Origin: Rhynchopus sp. YZ270_cl-10
Lineage: Eukaryota; Euglenozoa; Diplonemea; Diplonemida; Diplonemidae
Assembly: GCA_964035575.1 (NCBI GenBank)
Contig: OZ037921.1
Coordinates: 248,001 to 312,000, forward strand
DNA length: 64,000 bases
Direction: 5' to 3'
Shown: positions 10,453 to 22,667 of the stretch, one piece after another
How the letters are laid out: every line of letters starts with the position of its first letter
Position numbering within the stretch: position 1 is the stretch's first letter
The notes under the pieces: model-generated
Seen by the model: only the letters and a program-made list of their open reading frames with translations
Told to the model about the DNA's origin: nothing
The model's database searches: none
Program-made: the position numbers and the translations under genes

Positions 10453-11215
10453 GCAAGCCTTTTTTTCCTCTCGATTCGGGAGTGCAGCTCTTTGAGCAGG
10501 CACTGTACATGAATTTGATAATGTGCAAGACATGCCTTCAATACGGAGGCAGGTGCACACGTCGCACTATAAAAAAATAAGAAGTCGAAAAAAGTGCAAA
10601 CGCCTCCCCGTTTTCATCGCGCAGGCACTGAAATACAAAAAAGGAAAGTTGAATTGAAATATGATACCCCTCACAGGGCTCTGCATCCAGAAAAAGGAAA
10701 ACTCGAAAGAGAAATGTGCCTCACGTGCACACACATGTTCAAATAAAAAAAAATACAAGAGGAGGAAAGCTTGGCAGATGAATAACCACATCATGGGCAG
10801 ACTCATCCTCAGTAAAAGGAGACGTTGAAAATGCAAGCGCTCACCTCACATCGGCGGACGCAGGACTCAAAAAGCAGCAGCGGTATTCACGAAACGAGAT
10901 GGAAGGTGACGGCTGTGTGGAGTTCACACGAAAGTAAAAGCAAGGTGACTACACGTCGTCAATTTATCATTTGGAAAAAAAAAAATTAAAATCACACTCC
11001 TACTTTTCCTTTTTATGTTTTCCCCCCACAAACAATAAATCAATAAAAACAATAAAGACAAAAGGGAGAGGTTGTGGTGAAACGCACACACCTCGACCTG
11101 TCGGTCAAATGTGGCTCTACTCCAACCCGCCCCAACAATAAATAGAAAAAGGAAGTAGGGGTACGGTGTTCAATTTCCTTTTAGCATTGCATGTATATAA
11201 TTTTAATATTATAAC

Positions 11216-11303
11216 TGGTGTGATTTTCCCCAAAATAAAGTGCAAAAAAGGTACTTTGAAAGTGCTTTAAAGGTGTCCTATGTTGGGGTTTTCAATCACA
11301 CCA
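11216..11303. mobile_element. 88-bp TGGTG/CACCA MITE with TATAAC duplication
   Basis: The ends TGGTGTGATTTTCCCC and GGGGTTTTCAATCACACCA are inverted and flanked by perfect TATAAC at 11210-11215 and 11304-11309. Confidence 0.8.
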
Positions 11304-11480
11304 TATAACCATAAGACAAGTAAAGGGGCGAGTTTTATATTCAAGTAAAAAAGGTTGGTTAGGACGGGTCTAAGCCTCTCGTCCTAGACACTTTGAGAAA
11401 TTATGAAAACCTTAGCTATTTATAATCAAAGAAAAGAAAGTCACAAAGAATGTTCTGTAAAAGAAAAGAGGAACTATATA

Positions 11481-12264
11481 AAACTATTTCAACATATTCA
11501 TTCACTAATTTGATGATAAGCATAGGAAGAAGAGGGATCAATAAAAATGTTCCCAAATAAATAAAAAAATGCGAGCGCGAATGTGCCTTGTTGCATCATG
11601 TATGCATAAATGCCACATCCGAAAAAAAAAAAAAAAAGAAAGCAAAAGTTAAACCCCCACTCCCATGATTCAGAGAGGAACCGTTTTTCTTTTTTATTTT
11701 TTGTGTCGACAATCCGCCTAAGAACCCACTGGCCGCCTTTTTTGTACTACGGAAGGTATAGACGACATTCATCCTGAACCCTTGAGAGCAGCTTTCATTC
11801 CCCAAGGGGGGTAGTCTTGCCTGAGTGCTGGACACCCTGGCATTACTTACCCAGAAAGTGTTGTAGGTTACAGTTCTGATTTTTTTTTTCTTGTTTTGAG
11901 ATGAATGTCTTGCGCACACACATCTTTTAAAGGTGGTAGTCCCTTTACAAAGACCTGGCTCCTTGCGGTGCACCATCAATGACAAAAGTATATGAAAAAA
12001 AGATGATCTGATGAACCTAAGCCTGCTGGTCACCAAAAAAAGTTGAGTTGATAGTGCAAAACGCCCTCTGAGACGCAGGGCACTGACACTCCGCGGGCTA
12101 TCGAACCCAGGAAGGAAAAAAAATGGGGGGGTGGTTGAGAAATATCTGTACAAAAGGTTGTGTTACCGAAGACCGGTGGGTGGCAACTCCTTTTTTGCAG
12201 GAAGCACACCCTCATGGTCAATGGCAAGGGGGGGCATCATGTCATTTTTGTCATTTTTTTGTTA
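11481..12264. other. Repeat-derived spacer
   Basis: No gene is seen. A unit C (about 12045-12110) and a unit B (about 12005-12040) lie side by side. Other sequence is A/T-rich. Confidence 0.45.
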
Positions 12265-12375
12265 CAGTCATACAACAAGCATAGGTAAGGGGTAAAAACC
12301 CCTTTTGAAGAAAGTTTTGAAATCCCAAAACCCACCTTAGTTTTTTACCCCCCATCGGTGTTTGTTGTATGACTG
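12265..12375. mobile_element. Foldback MITE with CAGTCATACAACAA ends
   Basis: A 111-base palindromic element has 14-base inverted ends starting CAGTCATACAACAA. The left flank is TA and the right TC, so any TA duplication has decayed. Confidence 0.7.
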
Positions 12376-13125
12376 TCGACAATCGCCCAAGTACCTTTGG
12401 TAGGTACTTAGAAGTAGAGACCGTACTCAATGTTGGCCAAAAGGCCCCCTTTTTTTTGTGTACGGAAAGGTATAGACGTCGTTTCGATTTTTTAGTTCTA
12501 TTTTTTGGTCTTTTTGATAATCTATTCGTCGTGTTCCAAGCAGACCCTTCGCTGGTGCTCTGGAGGGGGGGGTCGATATTTGGTCGCTGACAGAAGGGTT
12601 TGAAAGTTTGTTTTGTTTTGTTTTGTTTTTGTTTTGCTGACAGAAGGGGGGTGCCATTTTTTTAATTTCCTTTACGATTTTGGGTGGGGGAAAAAAACAC
12701 ACACAGCAAAATACTATGGTAAATTTTAAAAGGGCGCACCCCCCCAATATTGACAGGGTCGTTAACCGATTTCCCCACCGTTCACTTATCCTTTTTAAAT
12801 GTGTCGACAGTCACTTTACAGTGTAAAAGAGTCGGGGGGGTTTTAATTAGCAGCTGTCCTAAAAACATCAAAGGGGTGAAAAAACTCTCCATCGGGGGTC
12901 AAGGGGGGCGTTGATAATTTGCGGTAATAGTTTGGGAATCTTCACTTTTCCCCCCCCCACTGTAACCTCTCGAAGGGGGCGGATTTATTTTTTGTATTTT
13001 TTCGCCACGTCATGGGCACGGTAATAGGGTAGAGCTGTGAAAAACTGTTTCGTACTTTTTATTGTTGACAGGGGGGGTATAGAACAAAACAAAACACACA
13101 AGAATCGTTCATTTTTTTTAATGTA
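12376..13125. other. A/T- and G-tract-rich spacer
   Basis: No gene is seen. A diverged relative of the 58-base element at 10395 spans about 12548-12775, starting TGGTGCTCTGGAGG. Confidence 0.4.
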
Positions 13126-13446
13126 CCGCGTTTGGAAATATTATGGACCGAATAAATAAAGAAACAAAATATTATGGACCGAATTAATGATGGTACGTTT
13201 GAGGTTTTTGAGTTTCATTTGGTATTTAATTCGGTTCATGATGTTTTGGGGGGCAATTTTTTTTGTACTTGTCCCCCGAGGAAAGGGCGAATCTTATTTT
13301 TTTGACAAGTACTTTTTTGCCCAGAACGATATGAATCGAATTAATATTTGGTTCGGGTTATTGTTGGACCGAATTAATTATGGTACGTTAGAGATTTTTT
13401 CGGGACATTTGGTACTTAATTCGGTCCATAATATTTCCAATCGCGG
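13126..13446. mobile_element. TA-flanked foldback element (CCGCG ends)
   Basis: The ends begin CCGCG and share TTGGAAATATTATGGACCGA in inverted orientation. TA flanks both sides (13124-13125, 13447-13448). No transposase is encoded. Confidence 0.8.
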
Positions 13447-14355
13447 TATTTGTATAAACTCTCGTTCAGAAAAAAACAACAATTTTTGTTAGAAAAAAAA
13501 CATACATACCACGCTACAGTTCGGGGCCTATGGGGGAAAGACAGCCAGGAGAGAAAAAAAAATACTGACAGTTTTTTTTTTGTAAAGTGCAAAAGAAAAG
13601 TTGGTTAAGATGAACCTAGGCCTCACAGTGCTCAGTCACCTAGAGAAAAAAAAAAAAGCCCCTCCCCCAGCAAAGGAGGAGACCTGACACGTATCCCTTT
13701 CTCCTCACTCAGCCCCCTGCCCTGGACAACTTCAGTGGGGGATTTTTTTAAAAAATATTTGTGTCGATTGTTACCTCGTCTGAAGACGGGTTCTGTCACA
13801 AAATTTCTCTTTTTTTTTTTTTTTTTAATGCTCCGTTGGTTTAGTGTAGCCAGACAGTCTTCACTATTGCGATTGCTCAATTATGCTGTTGGAGGGGTGA
13901 TTGGCAACTGTACTGGAGTAAACCATTTCTCCTTTTAGCTACGCTTTGTAGGTATAAAAGTGAAGTTATTAATGCAGGCACCTCCGACTGACCCACGTAC
14001 GATGCCAGCCATCCGGATGAAAGCACAAGTACCCTGCGGCCAACAACAGAAGATGTAAAAAGGAAACCTAATGACTGGCCCGTACCGTAAGAGAACGAGG
14101 GCGGTTCACAACCGCTCGACAGCCGGCGGCCCACCTTCCGTTGAAGAGTTGTGAGCTTACAGGTACTGCAGTTCGCTGCACCCAACGCTTGGTGCACGAT
14201 AGTCTACACAAGAGAGCAGAAACCCAAAAACACAAAAAGGGGTGGGCGGGGGGGTCACAACATCTCTCTCTTGGCGCCCCATGCTGTACCGACAGTTAAA
14301 AAGAGGGGGAAAAAGGGGGGGGAAAGCTGGAAAAGCTGGAAAAGGTAGGCCAGTA
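13447..14355. other. Spacer with one hairpin unit
   Basis: A unit-B hairpin lies at about 13603-13640. No gene with recognisable motifs is found, though several short open frames occur. Confidence 0.45.
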
Positions 14356-16771
14356 GGGGGTGGCATCAAAACAAAAAACGCGGACAATGTCCGCGTTTTT
14401 GGGGAATTTCAGACCCCCCCCTCCCCCCCCCAAAACGCGGACATTTTTTGTTTTTTTTCCCCCTATTTTTTGCTGGTTTTTGGGTGACGGGGTGCAAATT
14501 CGTGACCCAAAACACAGTTTTTTGGCATTTCCGGAATCCGTCCAGAAAGTGGTGGGGTCAATTTCGAAAATTGGACGATTTTTTGACCACTTAAATTTTT
14601 GAAAATATGAGCCCGGTCACTAATACGTGGGGCCCATTTTCGGCCAAAAAATGCTGCTCAAAAAAATTTTCTGGTGAAAATTTTTCAGCCCCAAAACATG
14701 CCGCGATTGGCATTTCCGGAATCCGTCCGCGCTGTGGTGGGGTCAATTTGCCGAAATGGCCAAGTTCTTGGTTTTGGTCAAAATGAGTGTAAGGTAAAGG
14801 GGACAAGGCAAATCCCACAACCCAGATTTTCTCTCTCTGATGCTGAAACCATGAAAATGCGCAAAAACACCGGCATTTGCATTTCCGGAATCCGTCCGTT
14901 CTGTGGTGGGGTCAATTTGCCAAAATGGACAAGTTCTTGATTTTGGTCAAAACCCGTCAGTGTAAGGTAAAGGGGTCCAAGTGTTTGCCTGTAGAAGCAC
15001 ATGGTAGCAGGGGTTTTAGGGCCCCCATGCGTGTATATTTTGCAAAAAAACGCGGGCATCTTGTATTTTTTATTTTGCCCGAAAACACCGGCATTTGCAT
15101 TTCCTGAATCCGCCGGTTCTGTGGTGGGGTCAATTTGCCGAAATGGACGAGTTTTTATAAATTTTGGTCAAAATCGTGTACAACCCCGGTGAAGAAAAAA
15201 ATTTTCGAGGAAAAAAAACCCCCAAAATGTCCGCGTTTTCTGGAATTTCAGACCCCCCCCCTCTAGGGGAGTCCACGTAGCCGTTTTTTCTGTCACACAC
15301 CCCAAAAAATCATAAAAAAATGCAAAAAAATCATTCCAAAACACAAAACCACCCCAGAAAACACATTTCTGGGACTATTCCTCACTATTTGGTGCCTTTT
15401 TGGCACTTTTTGGCACTTTTGGGAACTTTTTTTGACACTTTTTGTAGCGTTTTCACCCCATTTTCACCGTTTTCTAAGGGGGTTTGATACAGGGCGATTT
15501 ATCAAAAAATTCAATTTTTTTCAATAGTCCAAAACAAGAGGAAAAGAGGTATTTTCCACTCAGATATGTCCACAGAGCGATTTCTGGGGGGTTTTGGGGC
15601 CAAAAGTCTATTTTTTTGTACGCCTTTGCTGAAAATTTTGATTTTTTTTTTTGCCGTAAAAACCACTTTTTAGCCGGGAGGAGGAAGTGTGACATAAGTG
15701 TGACATTGGAGGGGGGCATCTCATAGGCCAGAAAAAAGCGTTTTTTTTACTTGGAAGTAGGGTTTTCTGCCTATTTGGGTGTCCCCGCATCCATTCCGAG
15801 CCGAATTCTGGCCTTCTGTGACTTTTTCGGCGGCCCTTTTGGGGTCGGCATTTGGGAATCATCCCAAGAACACCCCAAAGAACAGGTATTTTTAGGGTAA
15901 AATGAGTATTTTTTTTGAAAAAAAATATTTCTGGGGGTGCCAAAAAAGCCTCAAAACTATATTTTCCCACCCCCGGACCTCACCCCAATATGATGGGAAT
16001 GGTTTTTGGGTCTTTACAGGTGCTCTTTGGAACTAGAAAGTGTAATTTGCTAAGTGTGACATAAGTGTGACATAAGTGTGACACTAAGTGTGACATAAGT
16101 GTGACATCGGAGGGGGGCATCTCACAGGCCAGAAAAAAGCGTTTTTTTTACTGGAAAGTATGGTTTTCTGCCTATTTGGATGTCCCCGCATCCATTCCGA
16201 GCCGAATTCTGGCCTGCGGTGACTTTTCTGGTGATTTTTTTCAGGGTTGGTATGTTGGAAACACCCCCAAAAACGGGTATTTTTAGGGTAAAATGAATGC
16301 TTTTCCCAGAAAATTTTATTTCTGGGGCCGAAAATCGGTGCCAAAAAAGCCCCAAAAGCATATTTTCCCACCCTCGGACCTCACCCCAGTATGATGGGAG
16401 TGGTTTTTGGGCTTTACAGGTACTCTTTGGAACTAGAAAGTGTGATTTGCTAAGTGTGACATAAGTGTGACATAAGCGTCACATTTTTGTCACACATTTT
16501 TCGTGTTTTTTTTCAGAAAAACACGATTTTTTTAAGGAACAAAGCTTCTGTTGAGGTCGTCTGTGGTTTTAATGAGATATTTTTGTGATCGGGAGGTGGT
16601 TTTGGGGCCAAATACGACTATTTTAGTGGATTTCTTAACCTAAAACTCAAAAAAAATGGGTTTGTGACACGGTTTCTTAAGGAATTCCTACTACGTGGAC
16701 TCCCCTACCCCCCCCCCCTCCCCCCCCAAAAACGCGGACATTGTCCGCGTTTTTTGTTTTGATGCCACCCC
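14356..16771. mobile_element. 2.4-kb TA-flanked foldback element, interrupted by a nested element
   Basis: The ends are inverted: GGGGTGGCATCAAAAC, then a perfect palindrome around ACGCGGACAATGTCCGCGT. TA flanks both sides (14354-14355, 16772-16773). The left half carries four diverged copies of a module containing GGCATTTCCGGAATCCGTCC (near 14524, 14709, 14877, 15093). The module is also found near 27080, 27490 and 55210-55260. A second element is inserted at 15266-16705. There is no coding sequence. Confidence 0.8.
15266..16705. mobile_element. 1.44-kb TA-flanked element nested in the 14356 element
   Basis: The ends GGGGAGTCCACGTAG and CTACGTGGACTCCCC are inverted and flanked by TA at 15264-15265 and 16706-16707. 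The inside contains a direct tandem repeat of roughly 400 bases (about 15687-16088 and 16089-16480), each unit opening with AGTGTGACATAAGTGTGACA phrases. There is no coding sequence. Confidence 0.8.
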
Positions 16772-16995
16772 TAGGTACCTCTTTTTTTGCGTATCGTTAT
16801 GGTGGGGACAACGCTGGGTTTGTTACAAAACAAATTATGGTTGTTGTGAAAAAAAACCTTGGTTGTCTCTTTGTTTTCGCAGATATGGTGTTCGATTGAA
16901 CTGGAATAATATAATATTATTATGAAGAAAGAGAATTGCAGGCACCCTTACCGAACATCGGACGCAGGCATTGCGTTGGAAATTATTTTCATATA

Positions 16996-17098
16996 CCGTA
17001 TTCGTACAAAGCATCGTACTAATGTTCGACCTTTTCAGGATTTTTTTCTGGGAGTTCGACCTTTTTAAAATTTTTACGATAATTTGTACGAATACGAT
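16996..17098. mobile_element. MITE of the CCGTATTCGTA family
   Basis: The inverted ends CCGTATTCGTACAAA/TTTGTACGAATACG enclose two TTCGACCTTTT phrases. It is preceded by TA, and the right end has decayed. Relatives lie at 24181-24296 and in an intron at 45024-45123. Confidence 0.7.
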
Positions 17099-17452
17099 TC
17101 CATTCTACTGAATAGAAAGCACATGGGAAAGAAAAAAAACAACAACAGTTGAAAGAATGAATATTTATTATGCCTTACGGTGCGGTACACATCCTTTTTT
17201 TCAAAATAAGAAAAGAAGAAAAACAAGGAAAACCTGAAGAGAGAATGTGGCTGTTTCTGTGCATGGTGCCAGCCTCACCCATCGCTGGGGGAAGGGCTAC
17301 GTTGCTTTACAGAACAGCATCATCTCGGATAGGTTCCTTTAAAAGTGTCGAGGAATTTTTTTAAAAGGTGTGTCATGTGTAGTAGGGAGTAGATTACTTA
17401 ATGTTTTGAACATAGGTTATTCATCAAGTCATGTGTAGTCACCTTAAAAGAA

Positions 17453-17608
17453 CACTGTGGTACTGTACACGGGGGTCAAATCACTTTGATTCACAACTCT
17501 TCACAACAGTTCACAACACCACTATGTTAACGATGATGTTACCATGGTTGTGAACATTTGTGAACCCCCTGTGTTCAGGTAATCCCCCCGTATAGTAACA
17601 CAGTGCCA
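17453..17608. mobile_element. MITE with TTGTGAA core
   Basis: The inverted ends around CACTGTGGTACTGTACACGG and CGTATAGTAACACAGTG enclose TTCACAA and TTGTGAA phrases like those of the 8834 and 54661 elements. Its exact ends and target duplication are unclear. Confidence 0.6.
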
Positions 17609-18712
17609 AACACTTTTAAGCGATCCAAAAATAATGAAAGCGGGTTAAAGAGGTGCGCCTCTTAATCACGCACCTCTCATCGTTGCCACGATCGTTATCG
17701 GGGATCACGCTGCAAAAAAAAAGGGGTTTCATAATAAGTATACGTTTCTATCAACACAAAAGGTGAGGGGGTGTGAATCCGAAGTAGTGCAGGGGGGAGA
17801 ACCGAAGTAAAAGGTGTGAAACGTTGCAGGGGGGGGTTTTTTTTTTTGGCATTTTTTTTTTTTGTTCGAGAAAAACAGAAACGAACAAAACGCAGGGGTG
17901 AGGTCTGTAGTGTGACGTCGCTTACGGTGGACGTGCGCCACCAAAGCGTATTCAATGAAACAGACCAAAACACCATGTCCTACCAAAAAAAAAAAGAAAG
18001 CTTTAAAAAAAGATGTATGGCTCTCACGGACACACGCGAAAGAACAGCTGGTAAGATGAAAGCCCCTGCTTTTTGGGAACTTTGAAAACAAAGAAAAATA
18101 AGGTAATATCAGATGACCCGGCAAAAGGCCTCATTCTATAGTCATCTTTGAAAAACTAGGAATAGTGGAGCACATCTTTTAAGTGAAGTTGATAGTGCAA
18201 ACGACTCTGGGACGTAGGGCACTGACACTCCGCGGGTTGTCGAACCCCCCTGAGTGTTGTTGCACTTTGGAGGGGGGGGGGGGGGGGGGGAAACATAGTA
18301 TTAGTGGAGCACATCCTTGGGTGGTTACATTAATACAATCAAGTTTTTCAAAAAAAAATAAAATAAAAATTGGGAGCAAGACCCATATTCACACCCAACC
18401 AGTATTAGTTTTTGTGTCCAGGAGCTGGGTCGCCCGCCATTTCGAGGTGCGTCTCAAACTTCACAGACAAAATACAAATCGGGCGTTTCATTTGGGTCTA
18501 CGGACTTTGTAGTAAAGCAGACAAAAAAAGTTACTTTAAATCCAAAAACGGGGGGGGATGATTGTTAAAAGGGTCAACGCTATGACACAATATTTCCACT
18601 TTGGAGCAAAAAAAAAAAACCCCCCAGCGAGTGATACGGGGGTTTTTTTTTGGATTCCTTGAAATATGTACTGTTGAATTTTGATCAGGGTTTTTTTTAT
18701 GGGGGGGTGAGG
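17609..18712. other. Spacer with unit A and unit C copies
   Basis: No gene is seen. Unit C lies at about 18184-18255. A plus-sense unit A with an A tail is at about 18299-18358. Confidence 0.45.
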
Positions 18713-19632
18713 CAGTGTTGGCAGAGTACGTGTCCAATTTTAAAAAGTACGTAAAAAGTACAATAGTACAATAGTACAAAAAGTACGTAAAAAGTACAAA
18801 AAATACACAAAAAGTACATCTGGGTTTGTGGCCGGGTATGTGCAAGTGGTGTACCAGTGTGGGGGCAAAAAAAAAGGTTTGAGGGCAGTATAGTACGGAA
18901 AATGCTCAAAAAGTACAAATAGGAGGGTGTACAGAGCTATGAACGGCTTCAAGAATCCGTTAAATACTAACGGTTGGCATAGTACGGCACAAAGGTGTAA
19001 ACGGCTTCTCAAGAATGTGCGCGTGGTCTCGCAGGTTCACAGACAGCGGCACCTGGTTCTCGAACAGCGACGCCTCGGAGTCAAGAAGCAATGGGAGATG
19101 GTGTTTCCTGTCGGTCACGTGTGATCACGTGTGGTCCAACAAAGTCGAGATACAGTAGGGGGTAGATGACTACACCTCGAACAGTTGGGAGGGGGAAAAG
19201 GGATGGGATTATGGGGTTCACAGAATGGTAGTAAAGTCAATCTCGCTTACGGGCGCGTCATCAGTCTTCTTACTCCGCTTTGTCGGTGGTTCGTTCTCCC
19301 CCTCCGGATTCTCCCTCACCAGCACTCCTCCCTGTTCGCCCTCAGTTTTTTGTACAGCGAGGTGGCGCGGTGAATGTTCACAGGTCCCATATTGTGCCGA
19401 CGTGCACAAGTGACGAACCCCATATCGGAGAATGTTTCCTCGCACTGGCACGAGTGAGGGGGGATGCGGGTCAGCTTCACAGCGGTCAGCCAAAACGGAC
19501 TTCTTCTTGTGTCGAATTCCCAGGGTAAAATATAGGGTCATAAAGTACGGATTTGGGCGCCAAAAAGTACGTCAAAAAGTACAAAAGTACAAAGTACAAA
19601 AAGTACAACGTACACGTACTCTGCCAACACTG
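18713..19632. mobile_element. 920-bp hAT-like non-autonomous element
   Basis: Perfect 21-base inverted ends begin CAGTGTTGGCAGAGTACGTG. They are flanked by identical 8-base duplications GGGTGAGG (18705-18712 and 19633-19640). Eight-base duplications with CAGTG-type ends are characteristic of hAT transposons. Subterminal AAAAGTAC repeats fill both ends. An internal minus-strand frame (19225-19541) ends in a basic, nuclear-signal-like stretch and may be captured sequence. No transposase is recognised. Confidence 0.85.
19225..19541 (-). CDS. Possible gene fragment inside the hAT-like element
   Basis: An open frame of about 105 codons ends in PPTKRSKKTDDAPVSEIDF and a few more residues before a stop. 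The Lys/Arg cluster looks like a nuclear localisation signal followed by an acidic tail. It could be the tail of a captured gene or of a lost transposase. No family is recognised and no acceptor AG defines a start, so it may also be chance. Confidence 0.2.
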
Positions 19633-20204
19633 GGGTGAGGGGGGGTCTCGCCCCCCCCCAGGATTTTTTTCAGGATTCTGGGGGGTGGAGGGGGTGGAAA
19701 AAATTTTTTTGGGGGCGAGACACCCCCCCGAAGGGGGTGAGTTTGCGGGAAGTACCATGGGGAACTGGGTTCCTGACCGCATCATACAGTCTGTACCTCA
19801 ATTTTTTTCGCCTGCGGCGCCATTTTTCCTTTTTTGCTTCGCAAAAAAGGGTTCGTTGAGTGACTCTATGATGTAAAGAGCTTGCTTTTTACACCGTACC
19901 CTAAATTTTTTTTCGCCTGCGGCGCCATTTTATATTATTTTTTTTTGCTCCGCAAAAAAAAGTACATACATTTTGTTCCCTATGTTCCCAATGTCCCTGG
20001 TCAGCAGTTCTGAAAAATTTTCGGGCGACCGCTATTACAGGGGGGAAGCTCGTGGACCCCAAAATCACCCCCCATTTTGGCCAAAAGGGGTGATTGGCGA
20101 GAGCCCTGAATGCATGGGGAAAATTTTTTTCTGAGTCCAAATTGGGCTCTTTTTGCGACCCCCCCCCAAGGGTCAAAACACCCAATCCTAAAAAAAACCC
20201 TGTT

Positions 20205-20345
20205 GACACGGTGGAGTCTGACCAGCCTGGCCTGAGGCCAAACCGGACTCACCCCCGAGTCCGCCTGGCCGGACCCCTGGCCGGACCCCGAGTCTGGTTG
20301 GCCGGACCCTGAGTCCGGTTGGCCGGACCCAAAAAAAAAAAATTT
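20205..20345. repeat. GGCCGGACCC-rich repeat cluster, left
   Basis: Diverged tandem copies of a roughly 20-base phrase containing GAGTCCG..TGGCCGGACC follow CGGTGGAGT and end in a run of A then T. A mirror cluster at 23890-24080 ends with ACTCCACCG, so the two may be the arms of one element. Confidence 0.55.
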
Positions 20346-20547
20346 TTTTTTTTTTTGACATCACAAAAATGCCCTTGGTGGGTCCATATGACCTCAAAAC
20401 TGGACTAAAAATGCAAATAAAGGCACTTACGAGCAGTTTAGAGCATCTAGAATTTATTCCACGGCAATTTTGTGTGCACCCTGTACATTTTGTATGGGCC
20501 ATCGCCTTAGCAAAAAATCGAAAAATCTGAAAAAAAATAGTATATTT

Positions 20548-20692
20548 TTTCTGGAAATATAGTACTCATATTTCCTGAGGTACCCCCAATGCTGCTGAGG
20601 GATACGATTTCCCGAGCCGAAGGCGAGGGAAATCGTCGACCGAAGCAGCATTGGGGGTACCGAAGGAAATATGGTGCTATATTTCCAGAAAA
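20548..20692. repeat. Long palindrome with GAGCCGAAGGCGAG-type loop
   Basis: Arms containing GGTACCCCCAATGCTGCT and AGCAGCATTGGGGGTACC surround an inner GATTTCCC/GGGAAATC hairpin. The arms continue outward through CTGGAAATATAG/CTATATTTCCAG. This is a non-coding foldback sequence. Confidence 0.75.
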
Positions 20693-22106
20693 TTCATATT
20701 TTCATTTTCGGTAATATTGTCCCGACGCACAAATCCGCTCGTATTCTGTGTGTCAAAAAACCCCTGTTATGGTACAGTTCTTGTGTGTCAAAATGTGTAT
20801 GTTGGTGTGCTGGAAGGAGAGGGGTTCAGATTCATTTATATGATGATATTTACCGACGTGGGGGATGGGGGTAGCTGGAACACTTTGTCACTTTGGGACG
20901 TTGATCGTTATGTGGATGTAGGGTGTTTTTCAGGGGTATGTTAACCACGTGTGTGTCTTAGGGAACAAATTTTTCAGTAACGTGAACCAATCGGGTCGCA
21001 ATGGGTCCTGGGGGCCCGGAGGGCCCCCATGCAGGAAAAATTTTCACCAAGCCTGGGCAATGCTGGGGTGCCTATACATGTGTTTTCACGTGTTTTTGGG
21101 CACTTTTCAGGATTTTCGAAAAATTTTGCAACACCAAAATCGAAAATTTCGGTCTATTTTTCACTCTGCGACATGGTCAAAAAAAAATTTTTTTTGGCCG
21201 AAAAAATTATAATATTTCTATTTCGGATTTTACCCACGATTTGTGTACATTCTAATATTTCTGTGCCAAATATTATAATATTACCCGGTACATGCAAAAT
21301 TGGCTGTAAAGTAGCCGAAAATATAGAACCCATATTTCCAACGTCGCTGTAGGATTTGTGCAGAGGGACAATATTTCCGAAAATAAAAATTTTTTTTTTC
21401 GGGAAAAATTTGGCCTCTGGGTTGGGTCTTGGGGCACCGAAAAATGCAAAAAAACGCAAAATTCGGGTGTTTTGACCATCTGGGGTTTCACCAAATACAC
21501 GTATTTGAACTATACTACACTAAACAGTGGTTAGACAAGGCGATTTTTGACCAAAGAAAAAATAACTTTTTTGCCCAAAACTGGCCGTGGTGGGTCATAA
21601 AATGGCCCAAAAAATCCAAAGAAAACCTCAGATTGGGCAAATGTTGAAAAAAATTTTCAAGTCAAAATTTCAGCCAAAATACGGTCATACCCCGTACTGT
21701 AGTAGCTAATTTTGACGATTTGAGGCCATAAAAAGCAAAATTTGGCACTTTTGAGCCTCTGTAGGGGTCTAAAATGTCTAAAATGTGGTTTTGCGTACTC
21801 GATTTTTTAGACGAATTTTTTTTCTGTACTGGACACTGGGCACTGTACCCAGAGAAGGCACCTTGACAGCAGCGAAGGCGCAGGTTACGATGAAGACAAG
21901 GTATGTAAATATGTTTAACTGTCAGGCACTAGTGTAGATTCATTCCTTAAGTTGTCAAGTTGTTGTGTGGTGGTGTTTGTTTTCCCTGATCACCCATCTC
22001 ACTCTTTTTTGGCTGGTGCTTGTAGACTACCCCTACTTTGTGTAATCGGAATAAACTTACGTATTGCTTGTCATAAGGCATCCGTTTTTTAACTTCTGCA
22101 GGCGTG

Positions 22107-22203
22107 CTCGTTACCTGCTGCACATAATATTCACCTCGCTTCGCTCGGTAATACACTTATACATGGTCCCCTCGCTTCGCTTGGGAACCATTGTGCAGCA
22201 GGA
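22107..22203. repeat. Inverted repeat with CTCGCTTCGCT phrases
   Basis: CTGCTGCACA at the left matches TGTGCAGCAG at the right, enclosing two CCTCGCTTCGCT phrases. No coding potential. Confidence 0.6.
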
Positions 22204-22291
22204 AACCCGCTGTAGCGTAAAAAAAAAGGCTACCTTATTTCACGGCAATGCATAGTTATTACCACTCTCTTCATTAACCTCATCTTTAATA

Positions 22292-22490
22292 CTGTAAAAT
22301 CGTTTAATTTGTCACACCCTAATTAACCGAGTTGAAATATCAGTCAGTAAATGGATTTTGTCACCCCCTCACATTACGTGATGATTTAATTTATGTTTGT
22401 GGGTATTTTTTGTGTCTACTTTTTAAAGTACAGCCTTGAGTGATACTTTCTTCTGTATTAGGGACGGAAGAATTGTAAACGATTTTACAG
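22292..22490. mobile_element. TA-flanked MITE (CTGTAAAATCGTTTA ends)
   Basis: A 199-base element has 15-base inverted ends CTGTAAAATCGTTTA/TAAACGATTTTACAG and TA on both sides (22290-22291, 22491-22492). Confidence 0.8.
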
Positions 22491-22632
22491 TACTGCGTTT
22501 ATACACGATAACTTAATCATACCCCACATTTACACTCATCACAGGATCGTGAAATCTGAACTGCATCCGTGATTGCGATGAGAAGTTTCGCCGCTCTTCG
22601 ACATTCTATCAACAACTTAAAAATCCGAAAGG

Positions 22633-22667
22633 TTTGATGTGGGTGAAAGGCTTCACCCACATCAATC
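22633..22667. repeat. Perfect 14-bp-stem hairpin
   Basis: TTGATGTGGGTGAA and its exact inverse flank a 4-base AGGC loop. It is isolated and non-coding. There is no T run that would make it a terminator. Confidence 0.7.

Larger units (their letters stand above)
10253..11480. repeat. Segmental duplication, copy 2
   Basis: This is the partner of 8949-9990. It lacks the 8834 and 10008 MITEs. It carries instead the 58-base element at 10395 and an inserted stretch (about 10985-11335) that contains the 11216 MITE. Confidence 0.8.

Noticed and set aside
12045-12110. tRNA gene or tRNA-derived B box in unit C
   Set aside because: The GGTTCGATA-like phrase is part of a simple hairpin. A full cloverleaf with acceptor, D and anticodon stems does not form.
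14500-15190. CRISPR-like spaced repeats
   Set aside because: The four copies are diverged, unevenly spaced and about 60 bases long, within a foldback transposon of a eukaryotic genome.
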